Shown here one piece after another: positions 1-10,771 of a stretch of DNA of 64,000 nucleotides. The stretch's first letter is position 1. Each line of letters opens with the position of its first letter. The stretch spans positions 4,872,627 through 4,936,626 of the forward strand of contig BSYO01000035.1 in NCBI GenBank assembly GCA_033239525.1, given 5' to 3'. The translations under genes were made by a program, and so were the position numbers. This stretch comes from Nepenthes gracilis (Eukaryota > Streptophyta > Magnoliopsida > Caryophyllales > Nepenthaceae). Under the pieces are notes generated by a model that was not told the DNA's origin, made no database searches, and saw nothing but the letters and a program-made list of their open reading frames with translations.

Positions 1-231
1 TGGAGATTGAGACATTCTAATGTGTTATTGGATGAATCTCAAACGTTGAGATAATGAAGGGAGCCAAAACTGGTCACTGAACAGGTAAGACCCCCAATTG
101 AATGGGTGAAGTTTCATCTTAGAAGATGTGTGCGTGTGTTTAAGTTAGAAAGAGATCTAAGACTGATGAATATGGCCCATGGGGGACATCAGGGTAGTCT
201 TTGTGAAACCATAACTCTTCCATAATAAATG

Positions 232-478
232 ATAAATATTTGCTGATATATATCGATATCGAGGCTTCGATACTAATATTTTTCAATATTGCGACAACGC
301 GATATGTTACTGTATCGATGATATATTAACTAATATAGCCCTATCAGCTCACGATTTTCAGAAAATTTTTTCTTTCACTAAATCCGAAACAACGCATACT
401 GTGCGAAACATTCGATACCGATATGACCGTGACCGACACCGATGTCAATATTTTCTTCCATGAATTGGAGATGTATTG
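232..478 (+). repeat. Dispersed GATATATCGATAT-type repeat, copy 1
   Basis: About 245 bp rich in GATATATCGATATC-like words. It begins near TAAATATTTGCTGATATATA and ends near CGATGTCAATATTTTCTTCC. The same order of blocks recurs at about 1.2, 17.8, 33.3, 48.9 and 53.3 kb. The two ends are roughly complementary (AAATATT..GATAT against ATGTC..ATATTTT), which suggests a MITE with imperfect terminal inverted repeats. No coding capacity. I did not find a target duplication. Confidence 0.6.
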
Positions 479-1194
479 GGGTGGTAATTCAAGGATTAAA
501 ACGGTTTATGCGATTGGATGAAGTGATGTGCTGCCATTATGATCCTCGGAACTATGCAAGACAATGATGGCTACCATGGAAATTGAGTACTAATGATGGC
601 ATTATGACCAGAATGGACTGTACATCCATGGGTAATACCCTATTTAATCACTCCTAAAAGCCCCACATTTGTATTAACTAAATGAATGTCATTTATATCT
701 ACATATAGAGGAGTACACAAGGAAGTTAAAACAAGTAAAATAGTTCAATGGTATACCAAACACAATACAATAGTGTGCACCAACGATTTGCCTGTCTTTT
801 AATGCTTCAAGATTCAGGAGGTTTGAATTTTCACTAAACCACTAAGAGATCTTGGTGAAAAGAGTGCAACCGAATTATTTCCATCATTTATACTTCTTTA
901 AATACAGTGAAACCACTTCATCTTGTATCCGTGGGCATAATTCTCATTCAAATAGCAAACTATGTAAATTGGTTGTCTCATATGTGCTTAAATTATTGCC
1001 TTAATTCTCCTATTATTCACAAAAATCTCTAACTCAGATAAATATCCTCACAATAGGGCAATCAAAAGTCTCCACTTTATCAGTTTCAAGCCCCCCAAAA
1101 CAAAAAAAAACAAAACCTAACCCAAAAGACCCTCTTCCGCTGTCCTACTACCTCAAAAGAATTTGATGTCTTATAATCAACAACAAAAGCACCG

Positions 1195-1350
1195 GCAAAT
1201 ACACTCGATATTTGACAATATATCGACCAATACAGTCATATCAACTTACAATTATCGATATTTTTTCTTTCCAATATATCTAATATCATACATATTCAAT
1301 ATATTTAATACCAATACTGATATTTTTATCTATGCCTATAATTGATATGT
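1195..1350 (+). repeat. Dispersed GATATAT-type repeat, copy 2 (partial)
   Basis: Matches the right-hand part of the family, from the 'gatatatcgaccaatacagtc' type block through 'ccaatatatctaatatc' to the ending 'ctgatatttttatc'. It lacks the left third seen in the copy at 232-478. Confidence 0.5.
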
Positions 1351-1922
1351 CCTACTACACCTGACTCTTTGGACAAGTGTCGGCTTATCCTTTACTCTAT
1401 AAGATTTGATTAATCAATTTCCGTGTGCGAATCCATTCATTGTCTTCACCAACCACGCCATTGCTGAGGAATTTGTTGAATTTCCTATACATTAATTTGT
1501 ATATGGCACTTTTTGGCCAGCAAGGTGTTGATGTAAAATCACTTTGCCTTGATAAGCCATGACCAGGATTTGGGGATTGAAAATTGGGTAAATTGATTCA
1601 GTAATTAGTTTTGAATACTAGAATTTTTTGGCTTTTGGTCATGGAAAGTAAAAAAAAAAAAAAAGGAAAATCAAAGAAAGGAAATGAAACTTATTAACCA
1701 GGAATAATGGAGGGATTTAACTATTTTTTTATTTAATCGCAACAAGATCAACAATTCCATGAACTAAAAGAATCATATAAACGAAGAGAAATTTATTAAC
1801 GCGGACAATAGAGAGCAACATAATCGCGGAAAGGATATGAAATTTATTAATTCAGGATAATGGAGGGCGAAAATAATCATAGGAGGATTGGGAGGTGTAA
1901 GACGCAAGCAACATGCAAATGA

Positions 1923-2480
1923 TGTTGGGGTGTATCGCTTCCATGTGAGGCCCATGACATGTAAATAGTTGTTTTCTGGTTTTATGGTGTTGGCACATGA
2001 CGAGCACCGAGTGGGAGACTAACAAAAGCTAGGTGCCTGATTCACACACAATAGGGACTCCAATAGCAGGTTAAATTTCTATGAAAACCGAATATAGTTA
2101 TTGAGTTTTGCATATAAGTTTGATCCATATATGAGGGGAAAAAAACAATGAAGGAGAGGGAAGAATGAAGGAAAAAAGGCAAAAGTGCTATTTCTTAGAT
2201 CTGGACAGCATTTTTACTTGAATTTCTTCCATTTTCTGGTACATTGTCCTCAATCATTTGTAGCACACTTTTATCTATTTGGCTTTTTCATTTTCACTCT
2301 CATTTAACGTAATTATTATGTTATCACTCATATAGTTGTGTGAAACTCTGTTGAAATGAGTTATATACTCAAGTTGAGAGCTATAGGAGATTTGTATAAC
2401 CATAACTAATAGGAAAACTAGATTCCACACAAGTTATTGACTGATTGGTCGGTGAAACTACCCTTATAGCTAAAGTGAAG
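1923..2480 (+). repeat. Copia 5' LTR (diverged)
   Basis: Starts TGTTGGGGTGTATC..CCATGTGAGGC and ends in '..ttgtataaccataactaat..tgaagctagtag'. Each block has a counterpart in the same order in the repeat at 17,221: CCATGTGAG near the start, 'acagcattttt' in the middle, 'ccataactaat' near the end. Lengths agree within a few bases. The end position is approximate. Confidence 0.55.
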
Positions 2481-3588
2481 CTAGTAGTTCGAGTTTGTAT
2501 TCTAATTCTTCTTCCCAAATGAACATCAAGAAAAGGCACTTTCTCCTAATAAATCACCAGAATAGGGAATTTTATGATCGAATCAGACTCAATAATAGGT
2601 CAAGTTCTCAGCCTTTCAGACCAATCTATCTAATAAATTACACCCTAAATCTTATCCTCTTGTCCTTTGTCGAACATTTTGAACTCCCTCGTTGGACACG
2701 AGTACCCAAGTTAAGGAAGGGCATTTACGGCTCAAATAATTGGTTCTACATCTATAAGGCCAACACCCAACTCAAAGAGAAAATCTTTTCTTGAAAAGGA
2801 GAGATCGGAAGGAGGGAATAGCTAAATCATAAGTTAAGCCCTTTATTACCAAAGAACTACCATAAAAGCTCCCATGGTTATATCTGACATACTATTTGTT
2901 AACTTTTAAAGGCCAATTTGAAGATGGTCCAATGTTTAGATATGCAAAATCAATGAAACCGTGTTCGAAAGCTTTCTATAGGTCCCTAAGTAGCGGTTGT
3001 AATCTTGGCTTTCTTATAGCTTTGAGGAATTTTTCAATGCTATTTAGGATCAAAAAAAGGCTTTGCTCCTACCTGGCCTCCCTAAGAAAATCGATAATTT
3101 TTGTAAACTTGTCCATCAAAATTTTCCTCTTATTAGTCCAATTTTCCTCCCTAAGAAGCATAGACACCTCTATAGGATATAAATTCGACACTAATACACT
3201 ATTTTCTAAAAAAATGAGGACGTGACACATTGGAGGCACTTTAACTAAAATTTTAGTTTATCATTTTTCTAATAGATAACTACACAATTTTATATTAATT
3301 AGCAATAAAAATGTATATTTTCTATATTTCCATACAAAAAACTTTCATATGAAAATGGTACGCAATTGAACTAATATAAATGAGTTACATTATAATATGT
3401 TCAACAAGCTATTATAGAAAAATAATAATATAATTTAACAAATTAAGATAAAACTTAATATAGTAAAAATTTCTTTTGTATACTAATCAATATCTATATT
3501 TCGACTTATGACTTTGCAATTTAAAATTATCAAAAGATATCAAATGCAAATAAAAACTTATGTAAAGATAAATATCAAATATTAATAG
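2481..3588 (+). other. Copia leader, left part; no gene seen
   Basis: Lies between the copia 5' LTR and the Tat insertion. With 13,711-14,744 it makes a leader of about 2.1 kb before the gag start, long for copia, so other insertions may be hidden here. Two open frames of about 100 codons (2,495-2,794 and 2,896-3,225) show no family resemblance, and I regard them as chance. Confidence 0.4.
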
Positions 3589-4628
3589 TGATGGGTACTG
3601 ATACCTAAGGCCCAGATAAAAGATCCAAAAATTGAGCCCACGTCCCAAGAATTCACGAGGCTGATTTGCCCGAAGAGGTTAAATTGGTCTTAGAGGCCCG
3701 AGGACTTGGGACCACGTCCCGAGAGGTCCAAAGAGCTAAATTGGTCCGAGAGACTGACTTAACTTGGAAGGCTCAAGAACTCCGTAAGAGACCAAAGTCT
3801 CCAATAAAGTCTCGAGGACATTTGGCACCAAACGCCTGCAGACTTGATAAAGGCCAAAAGCCTTTATCAAGGACGAGGGCTCAGATAAATTTTCAACGGC
3901 ATGAGCACAGGAAAGGAAGCTCAAGACGACCAAGGACGCCAGCTCAGAGGTAGACTTTTACAAAGGCACGCGCAATCTCTGCAACATGCAACCTTCACAG
4001 AGAATGATGACTTGCAGAGCACGCGCGATCACTATAGAGATGACGTCTAACAAAGCAAGCTTGCATACACGCAATATCTCTGACACGGCAAGATGGATTT
4101 GCAGAATTGGTGGAAGAATCCCCTGCACACGGCAACTCCACATGGGTGCTCCCATAGGAGGATTCAAACCACTATATATACATTTACTGTGCACCTAATA
4201 AAGGGAGGGAACGTTTTGCACTTAAATTTACACTCATAGAGAGAGAAAGAAAGACGTCCATGCTGCGCAACTGGGAGAACACTTATAATAGTGAGGGTGA
4301 TCCTAGAGAGTCGCCATCTTACTTCCTGTTCTCATTCACTCTCCTTTGTAACTTGGTTTCTTTGTAACCAAAATAACCCTAGTGAGATTATTTACGGACA
4401 AAGAGTCCCGTGGTTTTTTCCTCTCATTCAAGAGAGAGTTTTCCATATAAAATACTGTGTATCACTACTACTCTCTCTCTCTCTCTATCTCTCAAAACCA
4501 CATCCTCTAATCTAAGAGGACATCCTTACTCTTTATGTTGCATGAGTTCTGTCCGAGTACGGTCAAAAAGATCCAAGGACATCTGTGGATCTCCGTCAGT
4601 ACATCGACCAGGATCCAAAAACGCAACA
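3589..4628 (+). repeat. Tat element 5' LTR (1,040 bp)
   Basis: TG..CA bounded LTR. A TATA-like box (cactatatatac) lies near 4,172-4,183 in the promoter position, followed by pyrimidine-rich CT repeats near 4,470. From 3,693 onward it aligns with the 3' LTR (12,803-13,705). The first 104 bp have no counterpart in the 3' copy because that copy is truncated. Confidence 0.88.
3843..3871 (+). repeat. Perfect hairpin in 5' LTR
   Basis: Two 12-base arms (CTTGATAAAGGC and GCCTTTATCAAG) flank a 5-base loop (CAAAA). The match is perfect although the LTR pair has diverged. In the 3' LTR near 12,950 most of the left arm is deleted. Confidence 0.75.
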
Positions 4629-4646
4629 TTGACGCCATCTGTGAGA
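4629..4646 (+). promoter_or_regulatory. Likely tRNA primer binding site
   Basis: TTGACGCCATCTGTGAG directly follows the CA end of the 5' LTR. Tat-type elements usually have TTGGCGCCGTCTG here, whose TGGCGCCG core matches the 3' end of tRNA-Asp. This copy differs from that pattern by two transitions (G to A twice). The priming tRNA is inferred, not shown. Confidence 0.55.
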
Positions 4647-4683
4647 ACCGACTAAAAGTCGGTTAACACATCTTCCAGAAATT

Positions 4684-6180
4684 GTGAACACAAGAGCACA
4701 AACTAGTACCCCAATTAGAGATGCTGCCTCATGTGGCAATGACCCAACTGCGTGCACCAGGATGGTGATCAATCCGTACGTACGGGCGTTGGCAATGAGG
4801 ATAGACGACATGTCCAAAACCGTCAAGACCCTCTGCTCGAAGATGGACCAGTGGCTAAAGGAAGCACCATCCAAGGCCTCTCAGACCGTGACGTCCCAGA
4901 GAAAGGGTAAGGGGAAGAAGAACCCCACGAAGCAAGCCAGTCAACACAAGGATCCGAGGACACAGGTTGCCTCAAGCAGCAGAATCCCACAGCGACTTGA
5001 AAGTCGCTTGGGTCCTCAGATCCAGAGGAGAGCCCAGAGAAGCGAAATCCTCGATCTATATGTGAATCAAAAGTGCGATGTTCAAGAAGCGGCTCCCCGT
5101 GATTAAGTCCCTCCAAGGGTTAGGAGCCTACCGGAGCCGCAAGCTGTCCAAGACCCTTACGAGTTGAGGAACTTACCTCAATGAGAAGAAGATGGCGATT
5201 CCACCTCACGTGGAGGAGAAGCTGGAGAAAGTCTGGCAATGAGTTTTTGGTGGAGACAATAGAGGAGGAGCTAACCTACGCCATTCCCCATTTATAATGG
5301 AGATTAGGATGAGGCCACTCCCCCAAAAGTTTAAAATGCCAAATCTAGATGTGTAAGACAGAAGCGCTGATCCAATGGATCATCTCGATCACTTTCGAAA
5401 GCATCTAAGCCTCCAACGCTTGGATGAGATGACCATGTGTCATTACTTTCCGTTGACACTCAAAGGAGATGCGAGAATATGATTCTACGGATTGCCAACG
5501 AATTATATCCAGTCATTCAACAAGCTGGCAGCTAATTTTCTCTCGCAGTTTGCCTCCAGCATAAGGATTGAAAAGTAGCCCTGACACCTTACTCGCGTGA
5601 AGCAAGAAGCCAGGGAGAGTTTGAGAGGATTTCTGGCCCGATTAATTGCAGAAGCTAAATAGATTCCCAAGCTGACAGATGGGGTGAAGCTAAACGCCTT
5701 CTTATCTGCACTGGAGGAAGGAGCTTTTTCAAGCACCTCTTTCATAAAGAACCCCAGACTTTCGCAGAGGCCGAGGCCATGGCACAAGCGTACATCGCGG
5801 CTGAAGAAACCAATGACACCAAGAAGTCAGAAGGGGACAAAAACTTCCACATGAAGGCGGTGGAAGGGAAGAGAAAATGCGGGGACCACCAATGACCCCA
5901 AGGAATAAAGAAGCAGTGTAAGTCTGAGCAGGTCATTCGGAGAGAGCTCAGGCCTGTAAACCTAACTCCCCTGAACAACACCCGTACCAACATCCTGATG
6001 AAAATTCGGGATGAGAAGTTTTTGAAGTGACCCAAGGAGCTGAAAAATCCAGACGATAGTGACCAGTCGAAATAATGTCATTACCATCACAAAGGAGGTC
6101 ACAGTATAGAGAACTGCCGGACGCTACAGAAAGAGATCAATGAGCTCATCAGGAGAGGTCATCTCAACCGTTTCCTGCAA
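4684..6180 (+). pseudogene. Tat gag polyprotein (degenerate)
   Basis: An open N-terminal part (4,684-5,106) is basic and low in complexity. The core gag follows in broken frames: KFKMPNLD near 5,325, the block DHLDHFRKHLSLQRLDEMTM near 5,380-5,440, then PLTLKGDAR and the block ending NKLAANFLSQFASS near 5,520. These are hallmarks of the Ty3/gypsy retrotransposon gag domain. A nucleocapsid-like stretch near 6,075-6,170 reads C-x-YHHKGGHSIENC followed by LQKEINELIRRGHL. Stops interrupt the frame at several points (for example near 5,355 and 5,480), so no capsid can be made. Confidence 0.75.
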
Positions 6181-6398
6181 AGACGCAGACAAACCTCCGG
6201 AACAGCAGGTAACGTTGAGGCTGACCCGCCGAGGAACCGAGTGGCCACGGGAGTTGTGAACATGATATCAACTCGCCCGACCCAAGGAGACGAAAGGGAG
6301 ATCTCTGCAGCGAAAAAGCCAAGCATAGGAATTAGGGATGAAGTCATTAGTTTTAGTAACGAAGTTATGACTCATGTAACTTCCTGCATTCTGACCCC

Positions 6399-6953
6399 TT
6401 GGTTGTAACTGTACTCGTTTCTGAAGCCAATGACTACCAAATGAAACGAGTTTTTGTTGATAATGAAAGTTCGAGGAATTTACTTTATCTTGATACTTAT
6501 TTTAAATTGGGATTTAAGAGAAGTCAAATGAGAGCAACCGAAAAACCACTCTACGGATTTGACAATGAGGCAGTACCGGTTCAGGGTGTCATCCAATTAG
6601 AAGTCATTCTAGGAACATACCCGAGGACCGCATCTAAGGTTCTCACTTTTTTAGTAGACCTTCCATCAGTCTACAATGCAATCCTCGAACATCCTTGTCT
6701 GACTACTTTCGGTGCTGTCACTTCCACCCCGTATCTAAAGATGAAGTTCCCGACACCATTTGGGATTGGAGAGGTCCTCGGAGACCAAGCTGCCGGACAA
6801 ACATATTTTTTGTCGCAAGTTACACAAATGTCTCTTCCCCAGCCTATGGAAGACCTTGACCTACAAGATGAAGCACCGTTGCAGCAAGCTCAATCTGGAG
6901 AGCCAACAGTCCGAGTCTCATTCGATCCCAACGATCCTAAGAAATATGTCTAG
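6399..6953 (+). pseudogene. Tat aspartic protease region
   Basis: Open frame of 184 codons matching the retropepsin-like domain of Tat pol. The active-site stretch reads VFVDNESSRNLLY where intact elements have D-x-G-S, so the essential glycine is glutamate (GAA). Downstream blocks YGFDNEAVPVQGVIQLEV and YNAILEHPCL are typical of the family. Protease activity is very unlikely. The frame ends at 6,951-6,953, and RT continues in another frame. Confidence 0.75.
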
Positions 6954-7019
6954 ACAGGAAGCTCCCTACCTCAGTCCTTTAGGGACCGACTCATCAGCTT
7001 CTTCTGAAAAATTCATACG

Positions 7020-8041
7020 TTTTTGCCTGGGTTCCGAATGACATGCCAAGGATCCCAACTGACGTGATGGTTTATAAAATGGGCCTGAATCCCCATCACA
7101 AACCCGTACAGTAAAAACACAGAAATTATTCGGCTGAGAAACTGGTGGCCATCCGTAAAGAGGTGAAGAAGCTTCTAGATGCTGGATTCATCTAGGAGGT
7201 ATAGTATCCAAATTGGCTATCAAATATTGTCACGGTCAGGAAGAGTAACGAAAAATGGAGGACGTGCGTGGCCTTCACAGACGTCAATAAAGCATGTCCG
7301 AAAGACAGCTTCCCCCTACCCAAAATCGACCAGCTTGTAAAATCGACGTCTAGCCATGAACTCCTAAGTTTCATAGATGCGTACTCGGGTTACAATCAAA
7401 TAAAAATAAGCCCCGAAGACGAGGAGCACACATCATTCATGACGGACCAAGGGACATACTACTACAGAATCATACCCTTTGGCCTCAAGAATGCTGGTGC
7501 GACTTATCAGCGGTTCGTGAATAAAATATTCGATGACCAGATCAAAATGAATGTGAAGGTCTACGAGGACGACATGCTTGTCAAAAGCAGAATAACAGAC
7601 CATCGCATCCAAGATCTGGACGAGACCTTCAGTGTCGTAAGAGCTCACCAGATGAAACTCAAAAAGGCTAAGTGTACATTTGGAGTGACGTCTGAAAAAT
7701 TTTTAGGCTACATTATTTCACACCGAGGGATTGAGACAAACCCAAAGAAAATCAAGGCCATCCTTGATATGAAGTCCCCTCGGACTATGAAGGAGGTCCA
7801 AAAATTAACTAGGAGAATAGCAACTCTCTCTCGCTTCTTGGCCAAATCAGCCGAAAAGTACTTGTCGTTTTTCAAAGCCCCGAGAGGGACAAAGACTAAT
7901 GGCTTCCAGTGGACTAATGACTGCAATGAGACATTCTGAGGACTCAAAAAGTATCTTTTGAATCCTCCTCTCTTAACTTCTCCACAGCCAGGCAATGAGC
8001 TATACTTGTATCTCACTGTGTCCGACACGACCTTGGTCTAG
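7020..8041 (+). pseudogene. Tat reverse transcriptase
   Basis: The RT begins with stop-broken sequence around 7,090-7,260 (AEKLVAIRKEVKKLLDAGFI then a stop) and is open at 7,268-7,939. Visible motifs: FTDVNKACPKDSFPLP, then FIDAYSGYNQI with the first catalytic Asp, IPFGLKNAGATYQR, and VYEDDMLVKS, where the usual YVDD box reads YEDD and keeps both Asp residues. Next come KCTFGV..FLGYIIS and the thumb/connection region. Stops at about 7,940 and 8,041 end the open frame. It is recognisable but not functional as it stands. Confidence 0.85.
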
Positions 8042-8383
8042 GTGTTGATACGGCAGCAGTACAATAAGCAACAGCCTGTGTACTACGTAAGCAAAACCTT
8101 AGTTGATGCAGAGACCAGGTACCCCCATATAGAGAAAATAGTTTTGGCACTTGTATATTTCACTCAAAAGCTAAGACCCTACTTGCAAGCACACAAAGTG
8201 GTAGTCCTGACCGATCAGCCCTTGAGAGCGATTTTGCAGGAGTCCGAAATGTCAGGACAACTAGTCAAGTGGGCCATTGAGCTGGGAGAGTTCGACATAG
8301 AATTTCGCCCGAAGCCAGCCTTAAAAGGTTGGCCTCGGTGGACTTCATCGTCGAGACAACAACCCCAACTCTTGGTAATCTAG
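8042..8383 (+). pseudogene. Tat classical (gypsy-type) RNase H
   Basis: Sequence such as QPVYYVSKTLVDAETRYPHI, EKIVLALVYFTQKLRPYL and VKWAIELGEFDIEFRPKPA identifies the RNase H-like domain that follows RT in Ty3/gypsy elements. In Tat elements this domain is thought to act as a tether next to a second RNase H, which is indeed found just downstream. The frame changes near 8,330. Confidence 0.75.
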
Positions 8384-8428
8384 ACCTTCGTGATGCAGAT
8401 GAGCCTAGCAACGCAGCAACATGAACAC

Positions 8429-8856
8429 TGCACGTGGACGGCTCTTCAATGAAGGATAGTTGTGGCACTGACTTTGTGCTAAGAACACCAAAGTGGTCGC
8501 AGATAAAATATTCAATGATACTTGGATTTTCGGCAACTAACAATGCCGCGGACTACAAAGCATTGCTAGCAGGACTCCGGTTAGCTAAAGAATATTCGGT
8601 AAAAACCTTAATTGTATACAGTGACTCCGAATTGGTTGTCAACCAAATCCGCGGACATTTTGAGGTGAACAAGCCACAGCTATCCAAATACCTTGCAAAG
8701 ATCCAAAGTTTGACTTCGAACTTTGAAAAGGTGAAAATGGTCCACATCCCTAGAGAAGAGAATGGGAAGGCCAACATGCTAGCAAGGGCAGCAGCATCAG
8801 AAGACCCAGAGCAATACGCCCGAGGATACGTGAAGTCCTTGACAAGCCAAGCATAG
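8429..8856 (+). pseudogene. Tat second RNase H (archaeal-type aRNH)
   Basis: A second, distinct RNase H domain: HVDGSSM (first catalytic Asp), NNAADYKALLAGL, YSDSELVVNQIRG, then HIPREENGKANMLARAA. Family members read AAEYEALLAGL and ADxLA; here the catalytic Glu is Asp and the last Asp is Asn, so two of the four metal-binding positions are changed. The doubled RNase H arrangement is known for the plant Tat lineage and is the best evidence for the lineage assignment. Confidence 0.8.
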
Positions 8857-8873
8857 AAAATCCTACGCCAAAG

Positions 8874-10126
8874 GTGATGCAGGTTTCGAGTGCCAACAAT
8901 TGGATGGCTCCCTATTTAAAGTACTTGTCCGACGGGACATTACCTAAAGACGCGGATGAAGCCAAGAAGGTGAAGAAGACAGCAAGTTGGTATATTATCA
9001 TGGACGGCCAATTGTACCAACACGGGTTCTTTGCCCCTACCTACGGTGCCTCACTCCCAAGAAGGCTACTTATACCCTCCAAGAAGTGCACCTCGGAATA
9101 TGCGAATCCCACATTGGGGGCAAAAATCTCGCTTTCAAGCTCATGAAGCAAGGGTACTGCTGGCTAACATGAAGTATGACACCATGGACTTCATACAGAA
9201 ATGCGAAAACTGCCCAGTCTACGGCAACCTCACCCACCAACCTCACACAGAGCTTCGAGCATTACAATCACCATGGCCCTTTGCTCAATGGGGGCTCAAC
9301 ATACTCAGACCTCTACCAATCGCGGCTGGACAAAAAAAGTTTCTGATCGTCGAGATCGACTACTTTACCAAGTGGGTCGAAGCAACACCAATGGCATGAA
9401 TCACGTAGCAGAATGCCACAGAATTCGTCCGGCAGAACATTATGTGCAGGTTCGGGATTCTCGTGTATCGTGATTGACAATGGGACCCAATTCACTGGGA
9501 AACTCACCAAGTACTGTACCAACCTGAGGATAAGGTTGGTCCACAAATCAGTCGCATATCCGCAGAGCAATGGCCAATTGGAAGTCACGAACTGCACAAT
9601 TTACGTGGACTAAAGACTAAGCTAGAGCATTCTGAGGGCTCATAGGTGCACGAGATGCCGTCCGTCCTCTGATCGTACAGGACTACACCGAGGGAGCCAA
9701 CACGAGAGACGTCCTTTAGCCTGTGCTACGAGGTTGAAGCAGTCATTCCGGTGGAAGTTAGACTACCTAGTCTTCGAGTCGACTACTTCGATCCGAGCGG
9801 CAATGATCAGAGACTCTAAAAATCTTGACATGTTCGATGAAGCACGAGACCAAGCAAGGCTAAAAATAGCGGCATACCAGTAAAAAGTAGCCAAATACTA
9901 CAATAAAAAGGTGAAGGCGCAACGGTTCGAAGTAGGAGACTTAGTACTGAGGAACATTGAGGCCACGTGTAAAAATATCGGTCGGAATAAGCTTTCCCCA
10001 AATTGGGAAAAGCCGTTCCTAGTCTCAACCATCCTTCAGAACGGGCCTTGCAAGTTGCGCACCCAAGAAGGCAGACTAGTCCCTCGGATGTGGAATGCCA
10101 CTCACCTCAAAAAATACTATCAATAA
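8874..10126 (+). pseudogene. Tat integrase (frame-broken)
   Basis: HHCC zinc region across two frames (EVHLGICESHIGGKNLAFK, then CENCPVY), then the catalytic core. The first core Asp lies in WGLNILRPLP where the family has WGMDILGP: here it is Asn. The second Asp is present in VIDNGTQF, and the Glu in PQSNGQLEVTN. The C-terminal module at about 9,911-10,126 reads FEVGDLVLR..LSPNWEKPF..GPCKL and ends WNATHLKKYYQ. Frames change several times between 9,050 and 9,900. Confidence 0.82.
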
Positions 10127-10771
10127 ATGTATAGACGGCCAGGTAAGGCAAAATGCATCATCGATGTGCTTGTAACACATTTTGTTAACATAATAAAATT
10201 CCTTCTTCTTATCCGCTATTTTGCACTTCATTGAATATTTGCATATCATTTAATAAATCTACAAGACCTAAGCTGCCCCTAAGTCAAGTGAGAAGATCCC
10301 TTTCACTTGCTATAAAACTCGGCCGCGCCCAAGTAGCCCATAAGAAGTCAAACTTAAAACTCGGCAAAGTCCGAGCGGCTCATAAGAAGTCGTATTTAAA
10401 ACTCGACAACGTCCAAGCGGCTCATAAGAGGTCAAATTCAAAACTTGGCGACTACACCAAGCAACCCACAAGAGATTGAACTAAAAACTTAGGGGGCTCA
10501 AAACAGCAAGAATGCGAAAATCCTAGAGATAGCATCGTCAGCCTAAGACGGTCAAAAGGTTTAGACACTTAGTTAATAAAAGATAAAATTTCTTTACGGC
10601 CTGTTTAAGAAGAACCTAACACATAAGCAGTCCCAGTAAAGTAAGAAGAAGGATTGCACCAAAAAAATAAATTTTATTCATATATATATATATATATATT
10701 GTGTACAACAATATACAAAAAAAAATAAAAAATATATCAAGACTCTGAGATTCTTGGCTGCGCCGAGGATC
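10127..10771 (+). other. Tat spacer between pol and antisense gene
   Basis: Noncoding on both strands. It holds the 42 bp tandem repeats (separate entry), an A-rich stretch, and a short TA microsatellite at about 10,680-10,700. The 82-codon open frame at 10,231-10,479 is the translation of the tandem repeat. Confidence 0.6.
10315..10483 (+). repeat. 42 bp tandem repeat, four copies
   Basis: Units start at 10,315, 10,357, 10,399 and 10,441 (42, 42, 42 and 43 bp), each beginning AAACT and containing a CCAAG/CCGAG..CTCATAAGA-type block. Tandem repeats just after pol are common in Tat/Ogre elements. Confidence 0.8.

Larger units (their letters stand above)
1..1922. other. Intergenic, no gene seen
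   Basis: AT-rich spacer left of the copia element. Short open frames here have no family resemblance and are interrupted on all strands. It contains two copies of a dispersed GATATAT-type repeat (listed separately) and homopolymer runs near 1,090 and 1,650. I see no tRNA, promoter or coding homology. Confidence 0.6.

Noticed and set aside
2495..3225. Two open frames of about 100 codons between the copia LTR and the Tat element
   Set aside because: No family resemblance, AT-rich composition and no matching neighbour; most likely chance.
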